DNA from: Seongchinamella unica
GTDB taxonomy: Bacteria > Pseudomonadota > Gammaproteobacteria > Pseudomonadales > Halieaceae
Assembly: GCF_004354085.1 (NCBI RefSeq)
Contig: NZ_SMSE01000001.1
Span: 1,355,724 to 1,419,723, forward strand
Reading direction: 5' to 3'
Length of the DNA stretch: 64,000 nucleotides
Position numbers and translations under genes: made by a program. Position 1 is the first letter of the stretch. Every line of letters starts with the position of its first letter. The notes beneath the pieces were generated by a model, which worked only from the letters and a program-made list of their open reading frames with translations, was not told where the DNA came from and searched no databases. This document shows positions 41,760 through 50,857 of this stretch, one piece after another.

Positions 41760-42320
41760 GTGATTCGATTAAGCGCCAACCCTTCCATCGATACCGTCAT
41801 CAAGCTGGTGGCGGTAGCGGTGGCTATGTTTGCGTTTGTCTTTGTGGTGATGGTCCCTCTCTACAACGTGCTCTGTGATGCCCTGGGCATTAATGGCAAG
41901 ACGTCGGGAGAGGCCTACACCGCGGTGCAGGCCCGAGTTGACGAAAGTCGTACGGTGACGGTCCAGTTTGTGGCAACCAACAACGAGGGCATGCCCTGGG
42001 AGTTCGGGCCCAGCGTCACTGCCATGAAGGTCCACCCCGGAGCGGTAAACGACACGGTGTTCCACGCCCGCAACCCACTGCCCCAGGCAATGGTTGCCCA
42101 GGCGGTACCGAGTGTCTCTCCCGCGCGGGCCGCCGAGTACTTTCACAAGACAGAGTGCTTCTGCTTTAACCACCAGCCTCTGGATGGTGACAGTGCCGCG
42201 GAAATGCCGCTGCAGTTTATTGTCGACCAGGACTTGCCCCGGGACATCCGTACCATCACCCTGTCCTATACAATTTTTGATGTAACAGATATGGCGGGCG
42301 GCCCGGTGGCCGTACGCTGA
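41760..42320 (+). CDS. ctaG: Cytochrome c oxidase assembly protein Cox11/CtaG
   Basis: 186-residue membrane-anchored copper chaperone that delivers CuB to subunit I. A single N-terminal transmembrane helix (VIKLVAVAVAMFAFVFVVMV, about 13-32) is followed by a periplasmic immunoglobulin-like domain with the copper-binding pair CFCF in YFHKTECFCFNHQPL. The start is GTG at 41760, 14 bp after coxA, with GAGGCAGG upstream. Confidence 0.95.
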   Translation: MIRLSANPSIDTVIKLVAVAVAMFAFVFVVMVPLYNVLCDALGINGKTSGEAYTAVQARVDESRTVTVQFVATNNEGMPWEFGPSVTAMKVHPGAVNDTVFHARNPLPQAMVAQAVPSVSPARAAEYFHKTECFCFNHQPLDGDSAAEMPLQFIVDQDLPRDIRTITLSYTIFDVTDMAGGPVAVR

Positions 42321-42360
42321 GGCGCAGGTTGGGGAACCTGCGAAACAACGGAGAAATAAA

Positions 42361-43332
42361 ATGAGTAATCCGACCTCTACTGAGTACGAAAAGTATTACG
42401 TACCCGAGAAGAGCAAGATGGCAATCATGGCCACGATAGGCCTGATCCTGTCCATCTATGGTGCCGCCAGCATCATGAATGACATGACTTTTGGCGATCC
42501 GAACGAGACCACCAGCTCCTGGTCTGTATTCCTGTTCGGCCTGTTTTTCTTCCTGGCCACCCTGTTCGCCTGGTTCCGCCAGGCCATCAAGGAAAATATT
42601 GCGGGCATGAACAGTGCCCAGCTGAAGAAGTCCTACGTGCTGGGCATGTTCTGGTTCATCTTCTCTGAGGTGATGTTTTTCTTCGCCTTCTTTGGCGCCC
42701 TGTTTTACGTGCGCACCCTGGTTGGTCCCTGGCTGGCCGGTGAGGGCGAAGGCGGGCGTATGAACGGCATCCTCTGGGAAGGCTTTGAGTATTCCTGGCC
42801 GATGATGCAGACCCCGCAGGAAGCGGTTGGCGGTGCCGCTGCACAGCCCATTGCCAACAACGGCTCTTTCACCAGCGCTGAAACCAGCATGGATTTCTCT
42901 GAAGTCAGCCACTGGTACCAGTGGCTGCCCTTGTGGAACACCATCATCCTGCTGACCTCGAGCTTTACCTGCCATGTGGCTCACATGGGAATACTCGACG
43001 GCAACAAGAAGAAGTTCAACCTGTGGCTGGGCATCACCGTCGCCCTGGGTGTGATATTCCTGTTCGTTCAGTTTTACGAATACTATGAGGCCTATGCGCA
43101 CTTCGGCCTGACCCTGAACTCCGGTATTTACGGCTCCACCTTCTTCATGCTGACCGGCTTCCACGGCTTCCACGTGTTTATGGGTATGACCATGCTGGCG
43201 ATCCAGCTGATGCGCAGCCTGAAGGGCCACTTTACCGCCGACGATCACTTCGGCTTTGAGGCGTCCAGCTGGTACTGGCACTTTGTAGACGTGGTGTGGG
43301 TGTTCCTGTTCCTGTTTGTCTATATTTTGTAA
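42361..43332 (+). CDS. coxC: Cytochrome c oxidase subunit III
   Basis: 323-residue membrane subunit III with seven helices. Conserved parts include KSYVLGMFWFIFSEVMFFFAFF, FYEYYEAYAHFGLTLNSGIYG (by ends) and TGFHGFHVFMGM. A polar insertion of about 50 residues lies between helices near 115-170 (GEGEGGRMNGILW to SEVSHWYQW). That makes the protein longer than the usual 260-300 residues and is common in Pseudomonas-type subunit III. A GGAG lies upstream of the ATG. Confidence 0.97.
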   Translation: MSNPTSTEYEKYYVPEKSKMAIMATIGLILSIYGAASIMNDMTFGDPNETTSSWSVFLFGLFFFLATLFAWFRQAIKENIAGMNSAQLKKSYVLGMFWFIFSEVMFFFAFFGALFYVRTLVGPWLAGEGEGGRMNGILWEGFEYSWPMMQTPQEAVGGAAAQPIANNGSFTSAETSMDFSEVSHWYQWLPLWNTIILLTSSFTCHVAHMGILDGNKKKFNLWLGITVALGVIFLFVQFYEYYEAYAHFGLTLNSGIYGSTFFMLTGFHGFHVFMGMTMLAIQLMRSLKGHFTADDHFGFEASSWYWHFVDVVWVFLFLFVYIL

Positions 43333-43337
43333 TACGT

Positions 43338-43370
43338 TTGGAGGGGTGCTCTAACCCGGCTCCCCTCCAA
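43338..43370 (+). other. Hairpin after coxC
   Basis: TTGGAGGGG (43338-43346) and CCCCTCCAA (43362-43370) form a perfect 9-bp stem with a 15-base loop 5 bp after the coxC stop. No T-run follows, so it is not a standard terminator. It could stabilise the 3' end of the cox mRNA or act as an RNA-processing site. Confidence 0.45.
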
Positions 43371-43376
43371 CAAGCG

Positions 43377-43521
43377 TCATCCCCGCGCAGGCGGGGATCC
43401 AGGGAATCTCCCGTCCAAAATCATCTTAAAGTCTGGCACTTTTAGGCACGCCTTGGCGGTGCGTGATTAGTAGATGATTTAGTGTGACAGGACCACTGGA
43501 TCCCCGCCTGCGCGGGGATGA
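43377..43521. repeat. 145-bp REP/MITE-like element with perfect 26-bp terminal inverted repeats
   Basis: Left end 43377-43402 (starts TCATCCCCGC, ends GGGGATCCAG) is the exact reverse complement of 43496-43521. Each arm is itself nearly palindromic (CCCCGC-GCA-GCGGGG type). The interior has nested repeats, AAATCATCT (43418-43426) with AGATGATTT (43472-43480). The GGATCCCCGCCTGCGCGGGGATGA-type core, here described by its ends, is widespread as dispersed repeats in proteobacterial genomes. A degenerate relative lies at 46921-47075. Confidence 0.88.
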
Positions 43522-43547
43522 TGGGTTATAGGATGGTGAATCAGGCG

Positions 43548-43793
43548 TTATTGCTCGGCTTTTTGCACAGGAATCGGGCCTGCATCCCAGGGGTTGCGAT
43601 TGCCCAGCTGGCCAGTAGCAACGCCATAGACGATGATGCCGAGCAGTGCCGCCGCCAGGGTCAGGCGAACGCCAAGAGAGTGGAACGTCCGGCGTTTATT
43701 CTTGTCTCCCTGATCAATCATCAGGTAGTAAAATCCGCTGCCCAGGCTGGCGACCAGCGCCAGCATCAGGACAATAATCAGGGCTTTTAACAA
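43548..43793 (-). CDS. Twin transmembrane protein, DUF2909-like
   Basis: 81-residue membrane protein with two helices (LLKALIIVLMLALVASLGSG and VRLTLAAALLGIIVYGVATG) joined by a polar loop, KDQG-like DQGDKNKRRTFHSLG. The open frame extends to 43841, but the TTG at 43793 has AGGAGG at seven bases and matches the usual family N-terminus, LLKALI. It sits in the cytochrome oxidase cluster in reverse orientation, as in Pseudomonas (PA0109-type). Role in oxidase biogenesis is presumed from context only. Confidence 0.75.
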   Translation of the reverse strand: MLKALIIVLMLALVASLGSGFYYLMIDQGDKNKRRTFHSLGVRLTLAAALLGIIVYGVATGQLGNRNPWDAGPIPVQKAEQ

Positions 43794-43865
43794 GGGAATA
43801 CCTCCTAGGTGAACGTGCAGTATAAACCAGGCTGGGCTCACAGGCCCGCAGCGGGGTTGCGGTAG

Positions 43866-44621
43866 ATGGCAACCCGCCTGGAGTTTGATTTCGAGTGGCG
43901 CATCACCCTGTTTACCCTGGTGTTGCTGCCGCTGTTGATTTCACTGGGGTTCTGGCAGTTGCAGCGGGCGGATGAGAAGGCTCTGCTGGCTTCGGGGTTC
44001 GCGCGACAGCAGGCCCTGCCGCCCGCCCCGCTGGCGCAACTGTGGGGAGAAGACGCCGCTGCCCTCGCCTACCGCCCGGTAGTTCTGGAGGGGCAATATC
44101 TGCCGGGCCAGCACTTCCTGCTGGACAACCGGATGCTGCAGGGTAGATTCGGCAATGAGGTGCTCACCGTGTTTGAGCTTGCCTCCGGGGGGTTGGCTCT
44201 GGTAAACCGCGGCTGGGTGCCGGCAGATGCGAGCCGCCGGGAGTTGCCCAGGGTGGCTGATATCCAGGGTCCTGTGCGCCTGACCGGCCATGTGTACGTG
44301 GCACCGGGAGCGCCCTATTTGCTGGCGGATGAAGCGATTGCCGAGTCCTGGCCCAGGCGTCTGCAGGCGGTGGAAATGGACAAGATTGCTGATTCGCTGG
44401 CGGGCAGGCTGTTCCCCTACCCCGTGCGTATTGACGGGGGCCAGACCGGAGCGCTGGCGGTGGACTGGGTGTTCATTAACGCCAGCCCCGCCAAGCACCG
44501 GGGTTACGCTGTACAGTGGTTTGCCATGGCCGCAGTGCTGGCGCTGATATACCTGCTGCGCAGTAGCAATCTGTGGCAGCTGATCAGAGGCGCGCCCGCA
44601 GAGGGCGCCGATAAAGAGTAA
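43866..44621 (+). CDS. SURF1 family cytochrome oxidase biogenesis protein
   Basis: 251-residue inner-membrane assembly factor thought to help heme a insertion into subunit I. Two helices flank a periplasmic domain: FTLVLLPLLISLGFWQLQRA (about 17-36) and WFAMAAVLALIYLLRSS (about 216-232). Family text includes YLPGQHFLLDNRMLQGRFG and LVNRGWVPADASRRELP. It is 3 bp upstream of the next gene, so they are cotranscribed. Confidence 0.92.
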   Translation: MATRLEFDFEWRITLFTLVLLPLLISLGFWQLQRADEKALLASGFARQQALPPAPLAQLWGEDAAALAYRPVVLEGQYLPGQHFLLDNRMLQGRFGNEVLTVFELASGGLALVNRGWVPADASRRELPRVADIQGPVRLTGHVYVAPGAPYLLADEAIAESWPRRLQAVEMDKIADSLAGRLFPYPVRIDGGQTGALAVDWVFINASPAKHRGYAVQWFAMAAVLALIYLLRSSNLWQLIRGAPAEGADKE

Positions 44622-44624
44622 GTT

Positions 44625-45284
44625 ATGAGCGAAGAACAACAGATCCGCAATAATCGCCTTGTGCTGTTGATGATTGCCGGAATACCGCTAACCATGATCC
44701 TGGCGGCCACCTGGCTGTGGTATTACGTGGTCAACGGCGACCTGGACCTGGTCGGAGCCCTGGGCACGGCCAACAGTGGCCAACTGGTCCAGCCCCCGCG
44801 GCAGCTGGACGATCACGAGATGCGCAATGACAGGGGCGTGTTGCTGCAGTACAGCGACCTACCCCGCAAATGGACCATGGTGGTGGCCAATGAAGGCCCC
44901 GGCTGTAATGCCGATTGTGAAAATACCCTGTACGTCACCCGCCAGATCCACATTGCCATGGGCAAGGAGTTCAGCCGCATAGGCCGGCTCTATCTCAGCG
45001 AACAGCCTCTGGCGGATACCAGCCTGGATGTCAGCGAGCTGAGTGACCAGCGCCCTGCCCCGGCCTCGATGAGTGAGCTGCTGGCAAGCGAGCACCGGGG
45101 CATGACCGCGCTGACCCTGGCCGAGGGCGACTACCAAAGCCTGTTTCCTGAACAACAGGCCGATGCCAGCACCTGGTATCTCGTCGATCCGGCGGGTTGG
45201 GTGATGATGTCCTACAATAGCGGGATTCACTACAAGGACGTGATTTCCGACCTCAAGTTCCTGCTGAAGAATTCCAGTGAGTAA
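44625..45284 (+). CDS. Membrane-anchored Sco/thioredoxin-like oxidase-associated protein
   Basis: 219-residue protein matching the position of PA0111 in the Pseudomonas oxidase cluster. One N-terminal helix ([23 protein letters not shown], core [13 protein letters not shown]) anchors a periplasmic domain. That domain has [21 protein letters not shown], containing C-x3-C at the same place in the fold as the CPDVC of Sco proteins. The C-terminus ([19 protein letters not shown]) fits a degraded thioredoxin-fold strand order. A copper or redox role in CuA assembly is plausible, not shown. The last 8 bp overlap the ctaB start. Confidence 0.75.
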   Translation: MSEEQQIRNNRLVLLMIAGIPLTMILAATWLWYYVVNGDLDLVGALGTANSGQLVQPPRQLDDHEMRNDRGVLLQYSDLPRKWTMVVANEGPGCNADCENTLYVTRQIHIAMGKEFSRIGRLYLSEQPLADTSLDVSELSDQRPAPASMSELLASEHRGMTALTLAEGDYQSLFPEQQADASTWYLVDPAGWVMMSYNSGIHYKDVISDLKFLLKNSSE

Positions 45285-46191
45285 CAGCGCCATGGCCCAA
45301 GTACAGAGCACCGAAGACGCCTCCTGGCGCGACTACAAGGAGCTGACCAAGCCCAATGTGGTCCTGTTGATGATTCTCACTTCCGCCATCGGCATGTTTA
45401 TGGCGGTTCCCGGAATGGTGCCGCTGGACGTGCTGGTTCTGGGCAATCTGGGCATTGCCCTCTGCGCCGGCGCCGCGGCGACGGTCAACCACCTGGTGGA
45501 CCAGCGCATAGACCTGCAGATGGCCCGCACCCACAACCGTCCTGTCGCCACCGGCCGGGTGAGCAATTCGCAGGCGGCGATTTTCGCCCTGATCATGGGT
45601 GGCCTGGGTATGGCGATCCTGATGCTGTTCATCAATCCGCTCACCGCCTGGCTGACTCTCGCCTCGCTGGTGGGCTACGCTTTTGTATACACCATGTTCC
45701 TGAAACGGGCGACGCCACAGAACATTGTCATCGGCGGCCTGGCTGGCGCGGCACCGCCACTGCTCGGCTGGACCGCTGTCACCGGTGAGGTCGGTGGCCA
45801 CGGCCTGCTGCTGGTGTTGATTATTTTTGCCTGGACGCCGCCCCACTTCTGGGCGCTGGCCATCCATCGTCGCGAGGAATACGCTGCCGTCGGCATACCC
45901 ATGTTGCCGGTAACCCACGGGGTGGCGTTCACCAAGCTGCAAATCCTGCTGTATACCATCATTATGTTCCTGATCACCCTGCTGCCCTACGCGACCCGCA
46001 TGAGCGGCCCGCTGTACCTGCTGGGAGCCGTGGTGCTGGGGCTGGGGTTTCTCTACTGGGCGGTGGAACTGATCCGCGACAAAAACCCCAGGGCGCCGAT
46101 GGAGACCTTCAAATATTCCATTATTTACCTCATGGCCCTGTTTGTGGTGATGTTGGTTGATCACTACCTGTTTCCGGTGAGTACCCTATGA
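45277..46191 (+). CDS. ctaB: Protoheme IX farnesyltransferase (heme O synthase)
   Basis: 304-residue UbiA-family prenyltransferase that converts heme b to heme o. Motifs: [17 protein letters not shown], the first Asp-rich motif [19 protein letters not shown] (N-x3-D-x3-D) and the second region [14 protein letters not shown]. About nine hydrophobic segments follow the family pattern. It begins at a GTG overlapping the previous gene by 8 bp; an ATG five codons later is an alternative. The heme A synthase gene (ctaA/COX15) normally found just before it is absent. Confidence 0.95.
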   Translation: MSNSAMAQVQSTEDASWRDYKELTKPNVVLLMILTSAIGMFMAVPGMVPLDVLVLGNLGIALCAGAAATVNHLVDQRIDLQMARTHNRPVATGRVSNSQAAIFALIMGGLGMAILMLFINPLTAWLTLASLVGYAFVYTMFLKRATPQNIVIGGLAGAAPPLLGWTAVTGEVGGHGLLLVLIIFAWTPPHFWALAIHRREEYAAVGIPMLPVTHGVAFTKLQILLYTIIMFLITLLPYATRMSGPLYLLGAVVLGLGFLYWAVELIRDKNPRAPMETFKYSIIYLMALFVVMLVDHYLFPVSTL

Positions 46192-46856
46192 GCACAGTCG
46201 ACGAGCGCCAGCGCGCCCAGTCCCGCAACGTGAAAATCACGGTTGCCGCCATTCTTGTATTTATCACGTTCATTGTCGGCGGATTCGTCTATCGCATCCA
46301 GCAACCCCGGGTGATGACCGCCACGGAAATGAAAGCAAATGGCCTTTATTTGCTGGAAACTCCGCGCAACTTCGGTGAAATTGAGCTGCTCGATCATCAT
46401 GGCGAAGCGTTTACCAGAGACCGTCTGGAGGGCCGCTGGACGCTGGTGTTTTTCGGCTTTACCCACTGCCCGGATGTCTGCCCGACCACCATGGCTTTCC
46501 TCGACGGTTTCATGGGCCAGCTTGAGGGCACTGAAGCTGAGGACACCCAGGTCGTGCTGGTGACGGTCGACCCGGCCCGGGACACGGTCGAACAGCTGGC
46601 GGCTTATGTGCCCTACTTCAACGAGGAGTTTCTCGGGGTAACCGGGGAGTTCCTCGATGTGCACCGTTTTGCCACGGCGCTGAACACACCCTTCCGCAAG
46701 GTGCCGGGTCAGGATGAAAACTACCAGGTGGATCATAGTGCCAATGTGGTACTGATAAACCCCCGGGGCGATTACCACGGTTTCTTCAAGGCGCCACTGG
46801 ACCAGGCAAAGATGAAGGTTACCTATCGCTCGGCCCGCTTTCTGTGGCAGCGCTGA
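46188..46856 (+). CDS. SCO1/SenC family copper chaperone
   Basis: 222-residue membrane-anchored thioredoxin-fold protein that matures the CuA centre of subunit II. An N-terminal helix ([17 protein letters not shown], about 15-31) is followed by [17 protein letters not shown], with the copper-binding C-x3-C, and the third ligand histidine in [12 protein letters not shown]. It overlaps ctaB by 4 bp and ends the oxidase operon. Confidence 0.94.
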   Translation: MSTVDERQRAQSRNVKITVAAILVFITFIVGGFVYRIQQPRVMTATEMKANGLYLLETPRNFGEIELLDHHGEAFTRDRLEGRWTLVFFGFTHCPDVCPTTMAFLDGFMGQLEGTEAEDTQVVLVTVDPARDTVEQLAAYVPYFNEEFLGVTGEFLDVHRFATALNTPFRKVPGQDENYQVDHSANVVLINPRGDYHGFFKAPLDQAKMKVTYRSARFLWQR

Positions 46857-47140
46857 ATTCTTAAAGTAAGCACTGACTAATCGGGAGGGCACATGAATAG
46901 AGGGTCTTTCTCCTGATAAGTGATTCCCGCACAGACAGGTGGGAATCCAGAAAAATCCACAGGCATAATGGATCCCCGCCTGCGCGGGGAGGACGGTGAA
47001 ACCGGGTTGGATCCGGGCCTGCGCGAAGGTAACGGGAAACCGGGCCGGGACCCGGCCTGTGCGGGGATGGCGGGCAATCACGTTTTCCAGGCGGGCTCAA
47101 AGCAGATTTGGCCTGACACTTACTGGCAGAGAGTTCTAAA
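46857..47140. other. Intergenic region before polA
   Basis: 284 bp largely occupied by degenerate copies of the REP-like repeat. A short frame across the repeats is not a real gene. No clear sigma70 promoter for polA is visible. Confidence 0.55.
46921..47075. repeat. Degenerate REP-like tandem repeats
   Basis: Three head-to-tail copies of about 39 bp start near 46970, 47009 and 47047. Each has the pattern GGATCC-like start, a GCCTG-GCG core and a G-rich end; the CCTG cores are at 46979, 47018 and 47056. An inverted, diverged copy with GATTCCCGC and GTGGGAATCCAG ends lies at 46922-46950. The units resemble the arms of the element at 43377-43521. The copies are too degenerate and too few to be a CRISPR array. 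Confidence 0.7.
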
Positions 47141-49852
47141 ATGGCTTCAACACCTCCAATCGTGCTCGTCGATGGTTCCTCGTACGTCTACCGGGCTTTT
47201 CATGCCCTGCCGATGCTGACGACTTCAGAGGGGCGTAACACCGGCGCGGTGCGCGGTGTGATCAGCATGTTGCGCAAGCTGGTGGCGGACTATCCCGAAT
47301 CGCCGGTGGCGGTCGTCTTCGACGCCAAGGGCAAAACCTTCCGCGATGACATATTTGCCGAGTACAAGGCCCAGCGTCCGCCCATGCCCGATGAACTTCG
47401 CGAGCAGATAGAACCCATCCACGCTATCGTCAAGGCGATGGGACTGCCGTTTCTCTGCGTCGAGGGCGTGGAGGCGGACGATGTGATCGGAACCCTGGCG
47501 CGCCAGGCCAGTCAACAGGGCCGGGACGTGGTGATTTCCACCGGTGACAAGGACATGGCCCAGTTGGTGGACAGCCACACCACCCTGGTCAACACCATGA
47601 CCGGTACCGTCATGGACGAGGCCGGGGTGGAGGAGAAGTTCGGCATCCCGCCCAGCCTGATTATCGATTTTCTCGCCCTGATGGGGGACAAAGTCGACAA
47701 TATCCCTGGAGTTCCTGGAGTAGGGGAGAAGACCGCCCTGGGCCTGCTGCAGGGGCTGGGCGGCCTTGATGAGATTTACGCCGCCCTGGACAAGGTGGCT
47801 GAACTGTCCTTTCGCGGTGCCAAATCCCTGGGCCCGAAACTGGAGGCGGAGAAGGACAAGGCCTACCTGTCCTACGAGCTTGCCACGATCAAGACCGATG
47901 TGGATCTGGAGCAGACGCCCGACCAGCTGGCCAACGGTGAACCCGATAACGAGGCCCTGGTCGACTGGTTTACCCGGATGGAATTCCGTTCCTGGCTGGA
48001 GGAATTGCTGGGGGAGGGCGAGGCACCGGTTGCCGAGCAGGTGGATACCCAGTATGAACTGGTGACCAGTCAGGCGGATTTCGATCGCTGGTTGCAGCAA
48101 CTGCAAACCGCGGCGCTGTTTGCCTTCGACACCGAGACCACCAGCCTGAATTACATGGAAGCGAGGGTTGTCGGCGTCTCCTTTGCCGTTGAGGCGGGAA
48201 AGGCGGCCTATGTACCGCTGGCGCATGACTATCTGGGCGCCCCCGAGCAGCTGGACCGGGATGCCGCACTGGCCCAGCTAAAGCCCCTGCTGGAGGACCC
48301 GGAGTTGGCCAAGATTGGCCAGAACCTGAAGTACGACGCCAGTGTGCTGGCCAACCACGGCATAGAGCTCAGGGGTATTGCCTACGACACCATGCTGGAA
48401 TCCTACGTGCTGAATTCCACCGCCACCCGCCACGATATGGATAGCCTGGCCCTGAAATACCTCGGACAAGCCACGATTCACTTTGAAGACATCGCCGGCA
48501 AGGGCGCCAAACAACTGACCTTCAATCAGATCAAGGTGGAAGAGGCGGGACCTTACGCGGCGGAAGACGCCGACATCACCCTGCGCCTGCACCAGACCCT
48601 GTGGCCCAAGCTGGAAGAGCAGGGCAGCCTGGCGTCGGTATTCCGCGATATCGAGCTGCCGCTGGTCCCGGTGTTGTCGCGTATTGAACGCCAGGGGGCA
48701 CTGCTGTCCACCGAGCTGCTGCACAGGCAAAGCAAGGAACTGGGCCAGCGGCTGGAGGAGCTCAAGGCCGGGGCCTATGAACTGGCGGGGCAGGAATTCA
48801 ACCTGGGGTCGCCAAAACAGCTGGGAGAAATCCTGTTTGACAAGCTGGAATTGCCAGTGATCAAAAAAACGCCCAAGGGCGCGCCCAGCACCGCGGAGGA
48901 GGTGTTGGCCGAGCTGGCCCTGGACTACCCCCTGCCCAAGCTGTTGCTGGAATATCGCAGTCTCTCCAAGCTGAAGTCTACCTATACCGACAAACTGCCG
49001 GAGATGGTCAACCCGCAGACGGGGAGGGTGCATACCTCCTATCACCAGGCAGTGGCCGCCACCGGCCGGCTATCGTCCTCCGACCCGAACTTGCAGAACA
49101 TTCCCATCCGCACGGAGGAGGGCAGGCGTATCCGCCAGGCGTTTATCGCGCCGGAAGGTTACCGGATTGTGGCTGCCGATTATTCCCAGATCGAACTGCG
49201 TATTATGGCTCACCTGTCCGCTGACCCGGGCCTGCTGGCGGCATTCCAGGAGGGCCTGGATGTGCACCGGGCCACCGCCGCGGAAGTGTTCGAAGTTGAT
49301 CTGGAAGAGGTATCGGCAGAGCAGCGGCGCAAGGCCAAGGCGATTAATTTCGGCCTGATTTACGGGATGTCGGCCTTCGGCCTGGCGAAACAGCTGCATC
49401 TCGGGCGCAACGAGGCCCAGGCGTATATCGACCGCTACTTCGAGCGCTATCCCGGTGTTGCCCGTTATATGGATCGCACCCGGGCCCTGGCCAAAGAGCA
49501 GGGTTATGTGGAGACCCTGTTCGGGCGGCGCCTCTACCTGCCGGAGATTAATGCGCGCAACAAAATGCGGGTGCAGGCTGCGGAGCGCACCGCCATCAAC
49601 GCGCCCATGCAGGGCACTGCCGCGGATATCATCAAGCGGGCCATGCTGGCGGTAGACGCGTGGCTTGGCCAGGGTGAGGCCGATGCGCGGATGGTCATGC
49701 AGGTGCACGATGAACTGGTGCTGGAAGTGGCTGCTGACCAGGTCGATCCGGTCTGTGAGCAGCTTTGCAGCCTGATGTCCGGCGCGGCCGACTTGTCGGT
49801 ACCACTGCTGGTGGAGGCCGGGGTCGGGGACAACTGGGACGAAGCCCACTAG
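47141..49852 (+). CDS. polA: DNA polymerase I
   Basis: 903-residue three-domain polymerase for Okazaki fragment maturation and repair. The 5' nuclease domain (about 1-290) has [14 protein letters not shown] and [11 protein letters not shown]. The 3'-5' exonuclease domain (about 300-500) keeps its D-x-E site in [14 protein letters not shown], so proofreading is expected. The polymerase domain has [14 protein letters not shown] (motif A), [20 protein letters not shown] (O helix) and [10 protein letters not shown] (motif C). Length is normal for gammaproteobacteria. Confidence 0.98.
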   Translation: MASTPPIVLVDGSSYVYRAFHALPMLTTSEGRNTGAVRGVISMLRKLVADYPESPVAVVFDAKGKTFRDDIFAEYKAQRPPMPDELREQIEPIHAIVKAMGLPFLCVEGVEADDVIGTLARQASQQGRDVVISTGDKDMAQLVDSHTTLVNTMTGTVMDEAGVEEKFGIPPSLIIDFLALMGDKVDNIPGVPGVGEKTALGLLQGLGGLDEIYAALDKVAELSFRGAKSLGPKLEAEKDKAYLSYELATIKTDVDLEQTPDQLANGEPDNEALVDWFTRMEFRSWLEELLGEGEAPVAEQVDTQYELVTSQADFDRWLQQLQTAALFAFDTETTSLNYMEARVVGVSFAVEAGKAAYVPLAHDYLGAPEQLDRDAALAQLKPLLEDPELAKIGQNLKYDASVLANHGIELRGIAYDTMLESYVLNSTATRHDMDSLALKYLGQATIHFEDIAGKGAKQLTFNQIKVEEAGPYAAEDADITLRLHQTLWPKLEEQGSLASVFRDIELPLVPVLSRIERQGALLSTELLHRQSKELGQRLEELKAGAYELAGQEFNLGSPKQLGEILFDKLELPVIKKTPKGAPSTAEEVLAELALDYPLPKLLLEYRSLSKLKSTYTDKLPEMVNPQTGRVHTSYHQAVAATGRLSSSDPNLQNIPIRTEEGRRIRQAFIAPEGYRIVAADYSQIELRIMAHLSADPGLLAAFQEGLDVHRATAAEVFEVDLEEVSAEQRRKAKAINFGLIYGMSAFGLAKQLHLGRNEAQAYIDRYFERYPGVARYMDRTRALAKEQGYVETLFGRRLYLPEINARNKMRVQAAERTAINAPMQGTAADIIKRAMLAVDAWLGQGEADARMVMQVHDELVLEVAADQVDPVCEQLCSLMSGAADLSVPLLVEAGVGDNWDEAH

Positions 49853-49890
49853 GTCCGGTCCAGCCGCGCGGAAAATTTTTATGACCGCAG

Positions 49891-49918
49891 GGAACTCGTC
49901 GGTCACAGCCCGGTCATA
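49891..49918 (+). promoter_or_regulatory. Sigma-E/AlgU-like promoter of the candidate small RNA
   Basis: GGAACTC (49891-49897), 16-bp spacer, TCATA (49914-49918). The -35 differs from the sigma-E consensus GGAACTT by one base, and the -10 is close to TCTGA/TCAAA. It lies 38 bp after the polA stop and points into the hairpin-rich RNA that follows. Sigma-E-type control would tie the RNA to envelope stress. Confidence 0.55.
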
Positions 49919-49922
49919 GGTT

Positions 49923-50042
49923 ATGTAGCGAGCGCTACATCCCTAATGAAGGTTTTCTCCATAACCTTCACGAGCAAGTCTCTTTCCCCAGAGACCCTAG
50001 GTGGCCCGGTTGCCTTCCCCCTAGAGGCAACCGGGTTTTTTT
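49923..50042 (+). ncRNA. Candidate small RNA in the polA-engB gap (Spot 42/ErsA position)
   Basis: About 120 nt with four consecutive hairpins. H1: ATGTAGC (49923-49929) with GCTACAT (49934-49940). H2: TGAAGGTT (49947-49954) with AACCTTCA (49963-49970), loop TTCTCCAT. H3: GTCTCT (49978-49983) with AGAGAC (49990-49995), loop TTCCCC. H4: an 11-bp terminator stem. The loops of H2, H3 and H4 are all C/U-rich and complementary to Shine-Dalgarno sequences (GGAG/GGGG), as in regulatory RNAs that block translation. In enterobacteria Spot 42, and in Pseudomonas ErsA, lie in this same gap. I see no obvious sequence match to Spot 42, so homology is by position and architecture. Confidence 0.72.
50005..50042 (+). 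terminator. Rho-independent terminator of the candidate small RNA
   Basis: Stem CCCGGTTGCCT (50005-50015) and AGGCAACCGGG (50025-50035), 11 perfect base pairs with a nine-base C-rich loop, followed by seven T residues (50036-50042). It also blocks read-through toward the convergent engB gene. Confidence 0.92.
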
Positions 50043-50060
50043 GCCCAAGGGCTGTTCATG

Positions 50061-50741
50061 CTAACTGGGTTGGCCCTGGCAGCTCTCAATTCCCTCATCA
50101 TCTTCATACACGCTGACATCGGTGAGCCAGTCGTTGAGTACCTCTATCAACTGCTCGTGCCCGCTGTGCTTGAGCGCCGAGAACAGCTGCACACTGACCA
50201 GCTCCTCGTGTGGTTTCATCGCCTTGCGCACAGCCAGCAAGGCGTTGTTAGCGGGCCCCTTCTTCAGTTTGTCCGCCTTGGTCAGGAGGATATGCACCGG
50301 CATATGCGCTGCCAGCGCCCAGTTGAGCATTTGCTCATCGAATGGCTGTAGTGGATGGCGCACATCCATCAGCAGGATCAAGCCCCGCAGGCACTGCCGT
50401 TTTGCCAGGTAATTCTCCAGCTGTTTTGTCCACTCTTTCTTGACGGCCACTGGTACCTTGGCAAAACCGTAACCGGGAAGGTCGACCAGTCGCTGGCTGT
50501 CGGACAGCTCAAAGAAGTTGATCAGCTGGGTGCGACCGGGCGTTTTAGAGGTTTTTGCAAGCTTCTTGTTATTAGTCAAGCTATTGATTGCACTGGATTT
50601 TCCAGCGTTGGAACGACCCGCAAAGGCCACTTCCCAGCCCTCATCCGGAGGGCACTGGTGGAGTTTGGCGGCACTGGTCAGGAACGTGGCGCTGCGGTAG
50701 TCGGGGGCCTCGGGAGCCGGCACTTGATCCTGCTCAGACAT
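50061..50741 (-). CDS. engB: Ribosome biogenesis GTPase EngB (YsxC/YihA)
   Basis: 226-residue GTPase for 50S subunit assembly. G1 is [13 protein letters not shown]2 the [12 protein letters not shown] loop, G3 [11 protein letters not shown], and G4 TKADKL, all in order between about 36 and 160. The frame extends upstream to 50789, but the ATG at 50741 gives the usual N-terminus. It is adjacent to polA in opposite orientation, as in most gammaproteobacteria. Confidence 0.96.
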   Translation of the reverse strand: MSEQDQVPAPEAPDYRSATFLTSAAKLHQCPPDEGWEVAFAGRSNAGKSSAINSLTNNKKLAKTSKTPGRTQLINFFELSDSQRLVDLPGYGFAKVPVAVKKEWTKQLENYLAKRQCLRGLILLMDVRHPLQPFDEQMLNWALAAHMPVHILLTKADKLKKGPANNALLAVRKAMKPHEELVSVQLFSALKHSGHEQLIEVLNDWLTDVSVYEDDEGIESCQGQPS

Positions 50742-50778
50742 TGTGCGGTATTGCCTTTTTAGGTGTGAGTATCTCGTA

Positions 50779-50816
50779 TATAATGCCACAGCTTTTTTCG
50801 CCTGTTATCAAAAGCT
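50779..50816 (+). promoter_or_regulatory. Candidate -10 and 5' UTR hairpin of the cytochrome c gene
   Basis: A perfect TATAAT at 50779-50784 is followed at once by AGCTTTT (50790-50796), which pairs with AAAAGCT (50810-50816) across a 13-base loop. The -35 is poor. The hairpin would sit at the very 5' end of the transcript and could protect it. Confidence 0.4.
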
Positions 50817-50857
50817 TGCGCGGGTACGTGGCCGCGCCATTAACTATGAGGTGTCTC

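Noticed and set aside
46921-47075. Possible CRISPR array
   Set aside because: Units are degenerate, about 39 bp head to tail without unique spacers, and no cas genes are nearby.
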